Source of the DNA: Pezicula radicicola
Taxonomy: Eukaryota; Ascomycota; Leotiomycetes; Helotiales; Dermateaceae
Assembly (NCBI GenBank): GCA_003008705.1
Contig: PDUO01000011.1
Span: forward strand, 1,169,956 to 1,233,955
Direction of reading: 5' to 3'
DNA: 64,000 bases
Part shown: piece after piece, positions 1-10,395 of the stretch
Numbering within the stretch: position 1 is the first letter of the stretch
How the letters are laid out: the number at the start of each line of letters is the position of its first letter
Position numbers and translations under genes: made by a program
Notes under the pieces: model-generated
Database searches by the model: none
What the model was told of the DNA's origin: nothing
Seen by the model: only the letters and a program-made list of their open reading frames with translations

Positions 1-794
1 TTCATACAAATCCATATAAAAAGGCTTTCTAAGCCAAGGTGTAGAATAATTTCGCTTATGGGCAGGCAAACACATGAAAATAGCACTCCGAACACTTTGC
101 TCTGATGTTGTGGGCACGGAATGAGTATGTCTTGTTGCTATTTTGCCATATCTCTAGTCTATGGCTACCTGAGGGCTTCTTGGGAGATGGATCTCACCTT
201 AAAGGCCTTCCAAATTCGATACATATGCTGACAATTTCAGTCTACAGGCCTCCTTTGCACATAATTTGAGTCTTATTTCAAAGGTTTTGGGGATGCATAC
301 TCTGCAGCAAAAGTGATCATAGTATATTGTGACATTCAAATAAAGTGAGTTACTCAAATAGGCCACCAAGAGACTTCAAGGACAACCTTTCGAAGAACCA
401 ACTATGTACCTCTCAAGCAAAAGTAAAGCCGAGTTACATGGAATATTTTGATACTTGGATTGTGAACACCAGCACCATGCGTTGTAATATTATCAAATCA
501 TGACCTTTGAGACGAAAAATGGGCACGTTCTCACTTTTACCATGGTAAAAAATATTAGCAGGTTTGCGCGACCTTCGAAGATCTTATAAAATTTCTCGGC
601 AACCAACAAAAGTTTGACAACACAACATCCACACAACAAAAAACTTCATCCAAGGGGGGGGATCTTTCGATCTGATTGATCTGGTAAGTATTCCATTTGA
701 TTTCATCTTAGCTCTTGATTGAAATTAACGAGATCGCACACCAGACACCTCCACCTCACCCATATCTCATTTTCAACTTCACCCCTCAGCAACA
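1..794. other. Intergenic region and 5' leader of the coiled-coil gene
   Basis: I see no protein-coding gene here. A single copy of the dispersed minisatellite core (GTGAGTTACTCAAATA) lies near 346-361. The last 150 bases are pyrimidine-rich and probably form the leader of the gene starting at 795. A 5'-UTR intron is possible, with donor GTAAGT at 684 and acceptor CTCAG ending at 789. Confidence 0.5.
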
Positions 795-1454
795 ATGTCT
801 TCCTACACCAACAAGGTCAGTCAAAAGTTCTACGGATACCACCACGACTTCTCCGCATCTTGTGGCCACAACACCAACGATGGTCGGTTCGAAGAACTCG
901 TAAAGAAGGTTGAGAAGCAGGAGAAGGCAATCAAGAAGTTGAAGATTTCAGATGCCGAGAAGGATAAGAGAATCGACTCATTGGAGTATCAACTTGCCGT
1001 CAAGGACAAGAGAATCCAAGAGTTGGAGGAAGTGAACTCGTCAATGACGACATTGGTTAGAGAGCTCACCAAAGAGAACCAGATGCATCGAAATTCTCAA
1101 GGTCGACGTGATAGTGGAGTTGAGAGACCAAAGGTTATTCCTCCAGGTTACACTTACCGACGTCCAGTAAGTCTTCAGGTGCACTTATTTGAGAGTCCAT
1201 TGCTAATACAACCCCTGCAGTGCACAGTTAGAGCTCATCACAGATCGGGTGTAAGTAGTCAAGACTAGCGGTCGTTTATTTTATCCGAGTTATTGGTAGC
1301 TAATTTCGTTCTCTAGGGTTTGGTTCGTCGCCCTGCCAAGCGTAGCTACCAGGAGTTTACCAACGAGTATTCTTCGTATTCCGGCAGCGACAGCGGCTAT
1401 GATTCAGACACTGGTCTTCGCGTCGAAATCGTTGGCCGATGCTACTGGAAGTGA
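795..1454 (+). CDS. Small coiled-coil protein, function unknown
   Basis: I do not recognise the family. Three exons, 795-1166, 1221-1250 and 1317-1454, join in frame to give 179 aa. Both introns (54 and 66 bp) have GTAAGT donors, AG acceptors and CTAAT-type branch sites. Residues about 31-95 are a charged heptad-rich helix (Lys, Glu, Leu, Ile), a likely coiled coil for dimerisation. The C-terminal part is Ser/Tyr-rich and ends in Cys-Tyr-Trp-Lys. Retaining the first intron truncates the protein at 1268, so the spliced model is preferred. The 30-base middle exon could be skipped without changing frame. There is no signal peptide or membrane segment, so a cytoplasmic or nuclear location is likely. 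The start follows AACA just before ATG, a good fungal context. Confidence 0.7.
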
Positions 1455-1906
1455 GGATCCGGGTCAGGATATTTCATGACACATCTGGATATCTGGACAT
1501 CTGGACATATTGGGTGGACATAAGTAGAGGTCATCGAACATATCCGCGTGGAACTGGGGTGATTCTTCTTTAGCAAACGATCGCAATTTGCGGTTTACAG
1601 GGCAGAGTTTGCAATGGGAGATAGCAAGCATTGAAATATGATATCAACCTTGTTGATTTGACTCAGCCTTTTTAGTGACTGGGTGACAATTATTTGACCG
1701 CCTTCAGTCAATGAGATAACTTAAAAACTTAGCAACTCAGCCTACAGAGCCAAATTAACCGCCAATGAGAGATATTTGGAGGATAAAAAGAGGTATGAGA
1801 GGAAAACTTCCCCTTTTCTAATGATAGAGCCATTGCGGCTAAAGTTTGAGGTTTCGCTTAGTTTAACGCTCGTCCCCCCTTTTCATCCTAAAGGAACAAC
1901 ATCATC
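1455..1906. other. 3' flank without a gene
   Basis: This is the 3' flank of the coiled-coil gene. It holds a short run of near-repeats (ATCTGGAT / ATCTGGACAT) at about 1483-1510. Nothing else is recognisable. Confidence 0.4.
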
Positions 1907-2117
1907 TACCGTACGAATTGGTTTATAAGAGATCACTTTAATTAGGGCAAGTGGGTTACCCAGATCAATAGAGTTACCCAGATCAATAGAGTTACCCAGA
2001 TCAACAGAGTTACCCAAATCAACTAAGGTACTCAAATCAACTAAGGTACTCAAATCCACCTCCTACATCTGAATAGAGATCCATTCAAAATGATCTCTTA
2101 TAAACAAATCCGTACGG
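1907..2117. mobile_element. MITE-like element, copy 1, with internal minisatellite
   Basis: Terminal inverted repeats of about 27 bp face each other. The left end at 1909 begins CCGTACGAATTGG and runs into TTTATAAGAGATCA. The reverse complement of the right end begins CCGTACGGATTTG and runs into the same TTTATAAGAGATCA. Between them lies a tandem array (about 1948-2056) of an 18-bp motif like GTTACCCAGATCAA. Next to the right end is a short subterminal inverted segment (CTGAATAG...CCATTCA). There is no room for a transposase, so it would be non-autonomous. Related ends bracket the same minisatellite at 38941, 56008 and 62051. The target duplication is not clear; TA is possible on the left. 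Confidence 0.6.
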
Positions 2118-2189
2118 GAGCAGACCAGCGAGACATGCTCTTCTTCGCACCTCCAGCCTCCCATCCGGACCGACCAGAGCAATCCCTCT

Positions 2190-2597
2190 TTGCTACCAAT
2201 CTCCGTTGGAACAACTCGCCACAGCTCCCTTACTATCTTCTTAGCAAGCGAGCTGTACACCCCCGGTAATGTAAAGGGAAGTGATGACTATGTCAGCGCC
2301 GTATGGGCAGTCGCGCCATCTCATATCCTGGAATCTCTCCTGCCTTTCGACTTCGCATCAGGAAGATTCCCTATTCCCGCTCGCGCGTGCATCGGCGAAC
2401 CATGTACTCCTCGCTCTCAATTTCGCGACTACCCTACTAACACAGGAGAGATGACCTACGACCTTCGAATCGGCGTTATGATCTGCCACATCGAGGATGG
2501 GAAGGCAGTATCTACACCAAATAAGGCAGAATCAAAGACAATCGCCGTGTATCTTGGCAGGGAAGGATTCCGCGCGGCTAATATCACGGATTTCTAG
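2190..2597 (+). CDS. Doubtful ORF or gene remnant next to MITE copy 1
   Basis: An open frame of 135 codons; I recognise no domain. A second protein-like frame starts at ATG 2090 inside the MITE end and stops at about 2269, overlapping the start of this one. Together they look like one coding region broken by a frameshift. A splice that would join them needs an intron of about 32 bp, which is too short. It may be the 3' part of a gene whose 5' end was displaced by the MITE. Treat as hypothetical. Confidence 0.25.
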   Translation: MLPISVGTTRHSSLTIFLASELYTPGNVKGSDDYVSAVWAVAPSHILESLLPFDFASGRFPIPARACIGEPCTPRSQFRDYPTNTGEMTYDLRIGVMICHIEDGKAVSTPNKAESKTIAVYLGREGFRAANITDF

Positions 2598-2619
2598 TAC
2601 ACTAATTGGCATCACTTTT

Positions 2620-3067
2620 TCATAGCAATGAACGGGAATTGGTATCTACTAGACGTATGGGATGTTTATGGCTGAACCGCGGACGGTTCTTAGGGAAAGG
2701 GGCGGATGTTGCCCTGTAGCTAGTTAGAGAATATATAGAATTTCTAGTCTTTATTGCGCAACAAAAATATGGTGGCCTTTTGTTTCTCTCTTCCGGTGTC
2801 AGCTCCTTGTAAGCTTCGGGTGCGGCAAGCCTCCTTGAGTGCCAGAGCCTAATTGACGGCATTGTTAGTAGAGAGAGACGTGCAACACTTTGCTCGAGGA
2901 ACATCGTACTCGTGCTCTACAACCATGTCCTTCAATTTCTCTTTTTCTTCTTCCGATAGATCTTTCCACACTTGCCGAGTATCTGCAAACTCAGTATTGC
3001 CTTGACCTTCTTCAGGTACGGTATGAATATTTGGACCTGTGCTGATTAAACAGATATGAGTTCCCAA
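2620..3067 (-). CDS. Possible two-exon small gene, function unknown
   Basis: Exons 3067-2910 and 2848-2620 join in frame across a 61-bp intron with donor GTACGA, branch site CTACTAAC and acceptor TTAG, giving 128 aa. The centre is charged (WKDLSEEEKEKLKDM, then ELTPEERNKRPP) and vaguely resembles an HMG-box helix pair, but the key aromatic pattern is not clear, so I do not assign it. The tail after about residue 90 is low in conserved-looking features and the stop may not be authentic. It lies about 470 bp from the retrotransposon LTR and could be a gene fragment. Confidence 0.4.
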
Positions 3068-3471
3068 CTCTTTCGCTTCCTCCCCAGCTAGGATTCAGCG
3101 CTAATTCCCCTAGTTGAGCGGAAAACGTTACATGGTGTTTATTGTCGAGCCCTGTATTCCGAAATATGGTTACTGCATATTGATCTTGGATTTTGAGTAA
3201 CTATACTCATCGATTTTTCTTTTAAATCTCTTTTCTCTTAAGTATGGGCCGAAGTGGCACAGGACGTACTGTTTTAATAGTCTCCTCTGGAAGCGGAACT
3301 TGCGTCCAGTCGACACCAGATATTTCTGCTCCAAATGAGCTGAGAATTGGAGTGACTGTGAGGCCGCTTATTAACTGAGAAGTCATCTCCTAGTTCTTTC
3401 AAGTTGTAAGCTATGGGCGAAAATTTGTATGTTACTTTCCGATGACAAGCTGGTGTGTATTGGTTAGTACC

Positions 3472-3533
3472 AGTATTTTTTAGTTTGAGTAACTGACTTG
3501 ATTTGGGTACCTGACTTGATTCGGGTAACTCAC
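3472..3533. repeat. Left half of the minisatellite split by the retrotransposon
   Basis: Tandem units of about 18 bp of the type GTAACTGACTTGATTTGG. The array stops exactly at CTCAC (3529-3533) where the LTR begins, and resumes with CTCAC at 9313. Confidence 0.8.
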
Positions 3534-3683
3534 TGTGAGGGTTTGAGTCCAGGTTGGTATTGGATTCTAGATACAAGACGTAGCGCGAGGAATCAAGAAG
3601 ATTGATGACTCCTCGCGCTTTTAAAGAATATAATCAAGATCACATGATGTCTAAACACGTGTCTAACGCGTCAACCCGTGACA
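3534..3683 (-). repeat. 3' LTR of the chromovirus
   Basis: 150 bp, identical to 9163-9312 except one C/T difference. It begins TGT and ends ACA on the plus strand and is preceded by target-site copy CTCAC. Confidence 0.95.
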
Positions 3684-3685
3684 CT

Positions 3686-3700
3686 ACCCCCCCTTTTAAG
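3686..3700 (-). other. Polypurine tract
   Basis: On the element's coding strand this reads CTTAAAAGGGGGGGT, immediately upstream of the 3' LTR. This is the expected place and composition for the plus-strand primer. Confidence 0.8.
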
Positions 3701-3703
3701 GAA

Positions 3704-6700
3704 CTAGGAGCTCCTGCGACGCCATACTTCAGTCGGTGACGGCTTGTCTGGGTGCTGTACATGGAAATCATAGAGCAGTGCTTCGCAACCCGGTATCAGA
3801 TCATGTTGAGGCCGCCACGAAGGAGGGTAGCCTTTCTATTTCACGTAGTATTCTAATCTTACCTTTCCTTGCTGATTCTTTGTGATTCTGGAGTCCAACA
3901 CGTTGGTAACCATCCACGCTCTACCCTTCGTGTTGTCTGGTTCCAGGACTATGCGCGAACGTGGTGGTGGGTGTTGACCCGGAAGGGGATCCGTGGCTGT
4001 AGTGCGTAGTAGACTTGTGTGGAAAACGTTGTGGATTCTCAATGCTGGGGGAAGATCCAGACGACACGTAACAGGACTGATGACTTCTTTGATATCGAAC
4101 GGGCCGATATACTTCTTAGCCAACTTCTTGCTTGGCCTGTCCATGTTCAAATTCCTCGTATCTAACCAGACTTTGTCGCCTACGCGGAAAGCTGGAGCTA
4201 AAGATCGAGATGTATTGGCTTGGTTAGTGTAACGTGCCTGGGCTATTTTCATTTCTACATACAGGAAATCTGTCAATCCTTTCATCCATTCGGCGAACTT
4301 GTCTACCGTGGCGATGTCTAACTACTAACGAGTTGGAAGTCTAAGCACCGATTAGGGAGGTTCAGTCCCTATTCGTGGGTGTTGTCCGTAGACCGTATAA
4401 AATAGTGTTACTCCTGTTGTCTCTGACTCGTGATTATTCATAGTAAACTCCGCTAGTGGTAGCTAGTTCACCTAGTTATCCTGAGTATAACTGACGTAGG
4501 TACGAAGGTATTGTTCGAGGATCTGATTGGAATTTTCTGACTATCCGTCCGTTTCTGGGTGAAAAGCAGTGGAGAGTTTCGTAGAGATGCTAAGTCTCTG
4601 GTAAATGTGTTGCTATAATCTTGAAGTAAACTGCGGCCCCTGGTCGGATACGATAGTCTTGGGGAGTCTGTGATGTTTCCAGATATGGTGGAGGAATAAA
4701 CGTGCGGTGTACTTCGCTTCCATAGATCTATATCCGATGAGGTGCCGTTGCTTTGAGAGCTGGTCCGTTACTACCAAGATGTTCCGGTAGACTTGGCCGG
4801 TTGTTTCGCTTTTACTTCTCGGCAGGTCGACAATGAAATCTATAGTAATATCCTCCTATCTCCTCATTGGTGGGTCCAGTGGCTGAAGAAGTCCTTGATA
4901 CAGCAGCCTCGATGCTTTTGATCTTGAGTAGGTATGATAGTTACGTATATATCGTCGTACGGTTTGGGTCATCCGCGGCCAGTAATAATTCCTTGTAAGT
5001 AGCTTATAGGTCTTCGCCCTCCCTGGGTATCCTGCCGTAACATTGTCGTGGTGAGATTATAGTAGTCGGAGGTATAGGGTATCATCTTCGGGTACGAACA
5101 GCCGCTTTCCTATATACAATCTTCCTTCTTGCTCTGAGAGTATAGAGATGGGAATCTTCGACCGAGCTAGGTCCGGAGGTAACTGACGATCTCCCTTGCG
5201 TAGTGCTTCGATGATCTTGGAGGGTGTTGGGTCTTGTTCGTAAGCTATCGATATAAGCTCCTCGAGAGATGTTTGCGAATCTCCGCCCTCCCTGTGCAGG
5301 GTATTCTGGTTAAGAGCAATGGGAAGTATCCCAGGAGATAGATTGTGAGGCTTTAGAACTATTTGATTTTAGTGCTGGTGTCTCTCGTCTTCCTCGCCCT
5401 GCGGTAAGTCTGAAGAGCGTCTGGTCAAGGTGTCGGGCTTGCCGCCCTGTACTCCTGGTCGATAGATCAATCTGAAATTGAATCACGAGAGGAACTCGCT
5501 CTATCTAGCCTGCCGGCGGCTGAGGTATTTTGTTATCATAAAGTGTTGAAGATTCTTGTGATCACTGAGGACTTCCACTGGAACTCCTACTCCTTCAAGC
5601 TCAGCTCTCCATTCCTTAAAGGATCGTACAATGGCTATCAGCTCCTTGTCATAGATATCGTAGTTGTACTCGGTTGGTGTTAGTTTCTGGGAGAAGAACG
5701 TAACTGGGTGTAGAGTCCCATTTTCGTCCGGTTGAGACAAATATCCGGCGTTGATATAGTCCGATAAATCGTATTCAATCGTACTTGGCTTGTTTGGGTC
5801 GAAGTACTGCAATACTGGTACCGACGTAAATGCCTTCTTGAGGCTCCCAAACGCTTGCTTACAAGCCGTATCCTAGTTAAACGGGGTATCCTTCTTGGTT
5901 AGTTTCGTGAGGGGTGATGTATACTTCGTAAAATCCCTGATAAATCGTCGGTAGAAGTTCGTAAATCCGAGAAAACTTTGTACGTCCTTGATATTTGCTG
6001 GCTGTGGCCATTCAACCACTACAGAGACCTTGCTGGGATCTATCCGGATTCTGTTGACGCCAACAATGAGACCTAGATACTTCACTTCCTGAACATGGAA
6101 TTTATACTTCCCAATGTCTGCTTGTAACCCAAACTCTCTGAGTCGCTGGAGTATCTGTCGTACGTACTTCTTATATTTACTGAGGGAGTTGCTGTAGATC
6201 AGGATGTTATCAAGATAGGCGGTGCAGAAAATGTCTAGGTAGTCTCGTAAGGCGTCGTTGATGTAGTGCTGAAAAGATGTAGGTCCATTCGTCAGTCCAA
6301 AGGGTATAACCAGGTACTCAAAAAGGCTATATCTCGTCCGAAATGCTGTTTTCTATTCCTCTCCCTTAGTAATACGTAGCCGGTTAAAGGCAGAAATGAT
6401 ATCAAGTTTCGTATAGTATCTAGCTCGGCAGAGCTAGTCCAGTGTCTCTCTAATGAGTAGGATTGGGTATCGATTCTTCACAGTGATCGCATTGAGAGCT
6501 CTATAATCCACGCAGAAACGTAATCCACCTCCTGGCTTCCTAACGAAAATGACCGGGGAAGCGGTAGGTGATCTTGAGGCTCGAATGAATCCCTTTCCTA
6601 GATTTTCTTCCAGGTACTCGCGTAAAACGAGCAGCTCTCCTCTTGATATATCGTACATGGGTCTAAACGGTGGTTCGGCTCCTTCCTTAAGTTGTATCTT

Positions 6701-7560
6701 GTGGTCATACAGGCGGTGCGGGGGCAGCTTGTCTACCTCTTTCTTTGAGAACACGTCCAGGAACTCCTAGTATTCCTTAGGAAGCTTCTCACGAGGGTCG
6801 ATCGTTACCTTGGGTACAAGGGCCTTTTCAATGTCTTGTAAAGTTACAGCGAAAACTGTATAGTCTTTGGGAGCTCTCCTCACCTTACCCGCCAACCGTA
6901 CGAACAGGGTAGCTCCAATCATGTAAATGTCTAGTGCTGGGATAGTATTCCCTTCCCGAGGAATTCCTTGTACTTCAATACGTCGCTTGACTCTACAGGT
7001 CTGACGGCAATGACTTGAGGCGAACGTGAGAGTGTTCTTCCGCTATGAAATGACGGGATCGTGGGTCTGTATCCATAGTATTCCCAAAACAATGGGATGT
7101 TAACTAAGCTTGGTGATAAAACAAGGTAGTAATTCTCGATGTCCTTGGATATCTATGGGGAGTCGTACAAGATGTGTGATTCGACCGGCTACTGATTGGC
7201 GGCCGTCAACTACCTCCAATCGACGCGGCTTCCGAAGTTGAAGAAGTAGAAGTCTACTATTATGTACAAAGGTCTAATCGATGAAAGCGATTCCATTTAC
7301 TCCACTATCTACAAGAGTAGTTGTCTGTAACTGTTCCTTGCCCGTATCTACAGAACACGATAAAACTAGATGGACACTATCTAGCTTTTCCTTCTTCTCT
7401 TGTACTGAATATATAGAAATCCTCATCATCTTCAATCCTTCGTCGTCAGGTCCTAGGCCACGACTTTAGTCTAGGACTCCTCTTTTCCCTCCACAACAGT
7501 TTCATCATCGTCCAAGTCTACAGTAACCTTATTTAGTTTATTCGCCGAGCGGGCGAAGAG
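3704..7560 (-). pseudogene. pol pseudogene: protease, RT, RNase H, integrase, chromodomain
   Basis: Coding order: protease motif LVDSG near 7310; RT from about 6750 to 5870; RNase H about 5812-5500; integrase zinc region near 5070-4930; integrase core about 4850-4350; chromodomain about 3900-3790. It lies in a different frame from gag. In-frame TAG codons replace expected Trp or Gln at many points, for example in the RT segment near 6355, after RNase H near 5503, in the integrase core and in the chromodomain core near 3835. The RT catalytic box reads YLDN instead of YLDD (about 6210-6221). The integrase HHCC site has Tyr in place of one His and both Cys. All of these fit CpA-to-TpA mutation. 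Non-functional. Confidence 0.9.
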
Positions 7561-9039
7561 GCGCGGCATCTCCTTCATCTACGGTTTAGTGTAGTCACCA
7601 ATTCGATGTCCGTGTTCGCCACACTTGTAACAACGTCTATGCTGAGCGAGTAGTGTACGTTCTACTGGATTCGGTCGGTAGCCCTCTGACTTAAAGGCTC
7701 CATTGGGGTTCGATCTTGATATTTTCGTTTAATCTGTCGAGGGTGTAAAACGGGATGTTCTTAGACGGCTAGACACTCTCCTATCGTATTCTCGTATCTG
7801 GTGGTTGATTTCCCGATAAAAATCGACCAGATCGTAATAATCGGAAGGCTTCTGTAATCCGATGACCTTGCCTACTAGCTCGTCAGAGATTGCGTTTTCG
7901 AGTAGAGGAATTAGGGCATCGTCGGAGTGTCCGATCTCTGCTGTACAGCGGGCAAAGTCTGTATAAAAGTCATCGAAAGACCTCCTTCCCATTTTCAATA
8001 TACGCATCTCATTTATAGCTCGAGTTCTTCTATTCTTATCTCCGTAGACTTTCTCAAGCGCGTGGAGGACTTCGTCAGCCGTTTAGAAAGTATGAGCGTG
8101 GCCTGGCTAACACTGTACTCGAATTTGTTGGTATACTACTCCTTCTGTTCGGCTTTTGATGTATACGATTTGATGATAGTCTATCGGATACTGGGCAATA
8201 CTGTTGTGTAGCTTGTCATATACCTTATCTTTCCAACTGTCGAATATAGCCTTATCTCCCGAAAACATGGGCGCGTCAGGGAATTTGGGATTGTTATATG
8301 GTTGTTCAGGAAGGTTCGAAGGGTATCGTGTTATCGCTCTTCTGGTTGTATTAATCTCGGGGATCTCAGTCGTTCCATGCAATGGAGAATCGTCGAGCCT
8401 TTGTGAAATACATGGTTCGGAACTTTGGTGTCTTAAGGGTTCATCGTGGTTTCATGGGTTTGGTTCAACGCTGCGTCGCTGCTCTGACTGTAGATAGTCG
8501 ATGATCACCTTGTCCTGGTCTCTCTCTTTGCCTAGTTTCTCTAATTTCTTGTTCACTTTTTCCAGCTCAGTACTAAGAAACTCTTTAGTTAAAGCGTCTT
8601 GTTCTCCTTCTCGTCGTAGTTTGTCATTTTCTTTCTTTAACCTAGCTATCTCAGCGCGGAGAGTATCATTGGGTCCTTGACTATGGCTGGGCTAGACCCG
8701 CTCTTGCATTACCGTAAAGACATCCCACCAAAACTCAGGGTACTTCCGGGTTCAATTCTTAAGTGCATCTGCGCTGTCAAGAATCCTGACACGAGGTAAG
8801 GGAAGTAACGGGTGGTCTCTACCAATATAGTCTAGTGCATAGATCTTCCCTAATGTATCCCCTCGGTTCTCCTCCTCAGGTTCCTGATTTCCATCGTTGC
8901 TTAGTTCATAGGTGTCATCGTCTGATTGAGGATCCGTTGAGGCTGTCCTTAGTCTTGTGTGTCGTCCGGGTCTCTGAGTGCCTTCAGAGTCTTGATCGTC
9001 TTGGTTGTCATTGTTATCCTGGGGTGCCTTCGGCGCCAT
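7561..9039 (-). pseudogene. gag pseudogene with damaged zinc knuckle
   Basis: The frame opens at ATG 9039 with an acidic Gln/Asp-rich N-terminus. A coiled-coil-like segment (about 8510-8690) and a capsid-like segment (about 8380-7740) follow, then a CCHC knuckle near 7600-7640. The knuckle reads CYKCGEHGHRIGDY: the last Cys is Tyr. At least six in-frame TAG codons break the frame. It resembles gag of fungal gypsy elements by position, size and knuckle; the capsid sequence itself I cannot match from memory. Confidence 0.85.
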
Positions 9040-9151
9040 TCTGATCTTCGACGTCGTGTTGTGTCTGCTGGGTTGTAGTTATCTTCTTGTATCGTGAGTT
9101 GTCTTTGATGTCGTGATTTCTTGGTTTCTTTGGTCGTTGTTGTCTGGGTTG

Positions 9152-9160
9152 GCGCTACGT
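9152..9160 (-). other. Candidate self-priming primer-binding site
   Basis: Two bases inside the 5' LTR boundary the element reads ACGTAGCGC. No TGG-starting tRNA match is seen. The same nine bases occur in inverted orientation inside the LTR (plus strand 9207-9215), about where a transcript starting downstream of the TATATT/TTTAAAAG box would begin. This matches the Tf1-type arrangement where the 5' end of the RNA primes its own reverse transcription. Confidence 0.55.
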
Positions 9161-9162
9161 AG

Positions 9163-9312
9163 TGTGAGGGTTTGAGTCCAGGTTGGTATTGGATTCTAGA
9201 TACAAGACGTAGCGCGAGGAATCAAGAAGATTGATGACTCCTCGTGCTTTTAAAGAATATAATCAAGATCACATGATGTCTAAACACGTGTCTAACGCGT
9301 CAACCCGTGACA
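9163..9312 (-). repeat. 5' LTR of the chromovirus
   Basis: 150 bp, followed on the plus strand by target-site copy CTCAC (9313-9317). It contains a TATATTCTTTAAAAG promoter-like stretch on the element's strand and the GCGCTACGT segment proposed as the start of R. Confidence 0.95.
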
Positions 9313-9410
9313 CTCACTTGATTTAGGTGCCTCACTTGATTTAGGTGCCTCACTTGATTTAGGTAACTTAATTTAAGGCGTCCTTAGCAACTTACTTGAT
9401 TTAGATACTT
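9313..9410. repeat. Right half of the split minisatellite
   Basis: Four to five tandem units of about 18 bp (CACTTGATTTAGGTGCCT type) directly continue the array interrupted at 3533. Confidence 0.85.
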
Positions 9411-10395
9411 AACAAGCCGGTGACCCAAAGCGCTACAGCATGTGTCAAACAAATATCAATTGTAGCATTGTACACGCATCAGAACTCGGAATATGCTGCA
9501 TACTTAGCTTGCTCAATGCGACAGGCAACAGTGGGGAGTTTCAACTGAATAGCGAAACTGAGAAAGTTTAAGTGAACTCGGAGAGGAATTTCACAAGAAA
9601 ATGAAATTTGATTTGGATAGCCTAGTTGCTTTCAGTTATTCAAAACAGTTTAGTTATTAAAACAACCTGGGAGTCAGTTATTGAAATCAAGTTAGTTATT
9701 CAGATCAAATGTGTCCCTGATCTGTTGTAGAATGGATGTAAAATGCAAGCGTTTTGATTGGCTAGGAGGTAGGGAAGTTAACGGAGCTTGTGATTGGCTC
9801 CGGATAGACAAGCGGGCGTGGATAGGGGTAGTTTTCAAGGTTCGCGGCGATGGAGACCTCGTCTTTGATGCATCCATCATGTTGTTTATACCAAACAACG
9901 CCTTCCTTTGAGCTAGTACTGCGCCATCGCATGTCATATTCTGATTTCATCTCTCATTTCGAGATATATTCGGTTCTCTTGAAGTTTAGAATCGATTGCT
10001 TTCGTATCAGCCATTCTCTGCGGTGACTCCCTTATAGGGACTTCAATTCAAAAAGTCGGCGGTCGAATTATAAGTCAATCTCACGACACACTAGTACGGC
10101 CGTTGATAGACCCTCCAAAGCATACCAATTTGGATGCTTGCAGAGCACAGTTCCATCCATTATTGGAGACGATAACAATGTCGGTCGATAACGGGGAAGC
10201 AGGCACCCCCATTGTTGGAAAATGATCCTCAGGATAAGCGGCAAATGTACCGATCTCACCGATAAGCCTCCTAACGGGTCCCGGGTCGATCTGTACGATA
10301 GAGCTTAGAATATAAGATGTTTTCTATTCGCTAATGCAATTTTGGCCTTCTCCCTTGCTCCCTTTTTCTCGCCATCGCTCTCAGGAAACGACAAT
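9411..10395. other. Intergenic region with degenerate minisatellite
   Basis: A diverged stretch of the dispersed repeat (CAGTTATTCAAAACAG type) lies at about 9630-9710. The remainder is the probable promoter and leader of the MFS gene. The short ORFs on both strands show no coding character. Confidence 0.45.

Larger units (their letters stand above)
3534..9312 (-). mobile_element. Ty3/gypsy chromovirus LTR retrotransposon, RIP-damaged
   Basis: A complete element on the minus strand, about 5.8 kb. Two 150-bp LTRs (TGT...ACA) flank it and the 5-bp sequence CTCAC is duplicated on both sides. Order along its own strand: 5' LTR, primer site, gag with zinc knuckle, aspartic protease, reverse transcriptase, RNase H, integrase, chromodomain, polypurine tract, 3' LTR. 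The C-terminal chromodomain places it among chromoviruses. Every domain is interrupted by in-frame TAG codons at Trp or Gln positions, and several active-site residues are changed by G-to-A or C-to-T. It cannot be autonomous. The LTRs differ at one site (TCGCGC versus TCGTGC), so insertion is recent relative to the damage. Confidence 0.93.

Noticed and set aside
3836..6754. Recoded TAG (stop read as Trp or Gln) in the retrotransposon
   Set aside because: TAG appears at both Trp and Gln positions, and Cys, His and Asp active-site residues are changed by the same transition, so mutation explains it better than a recoded codon.
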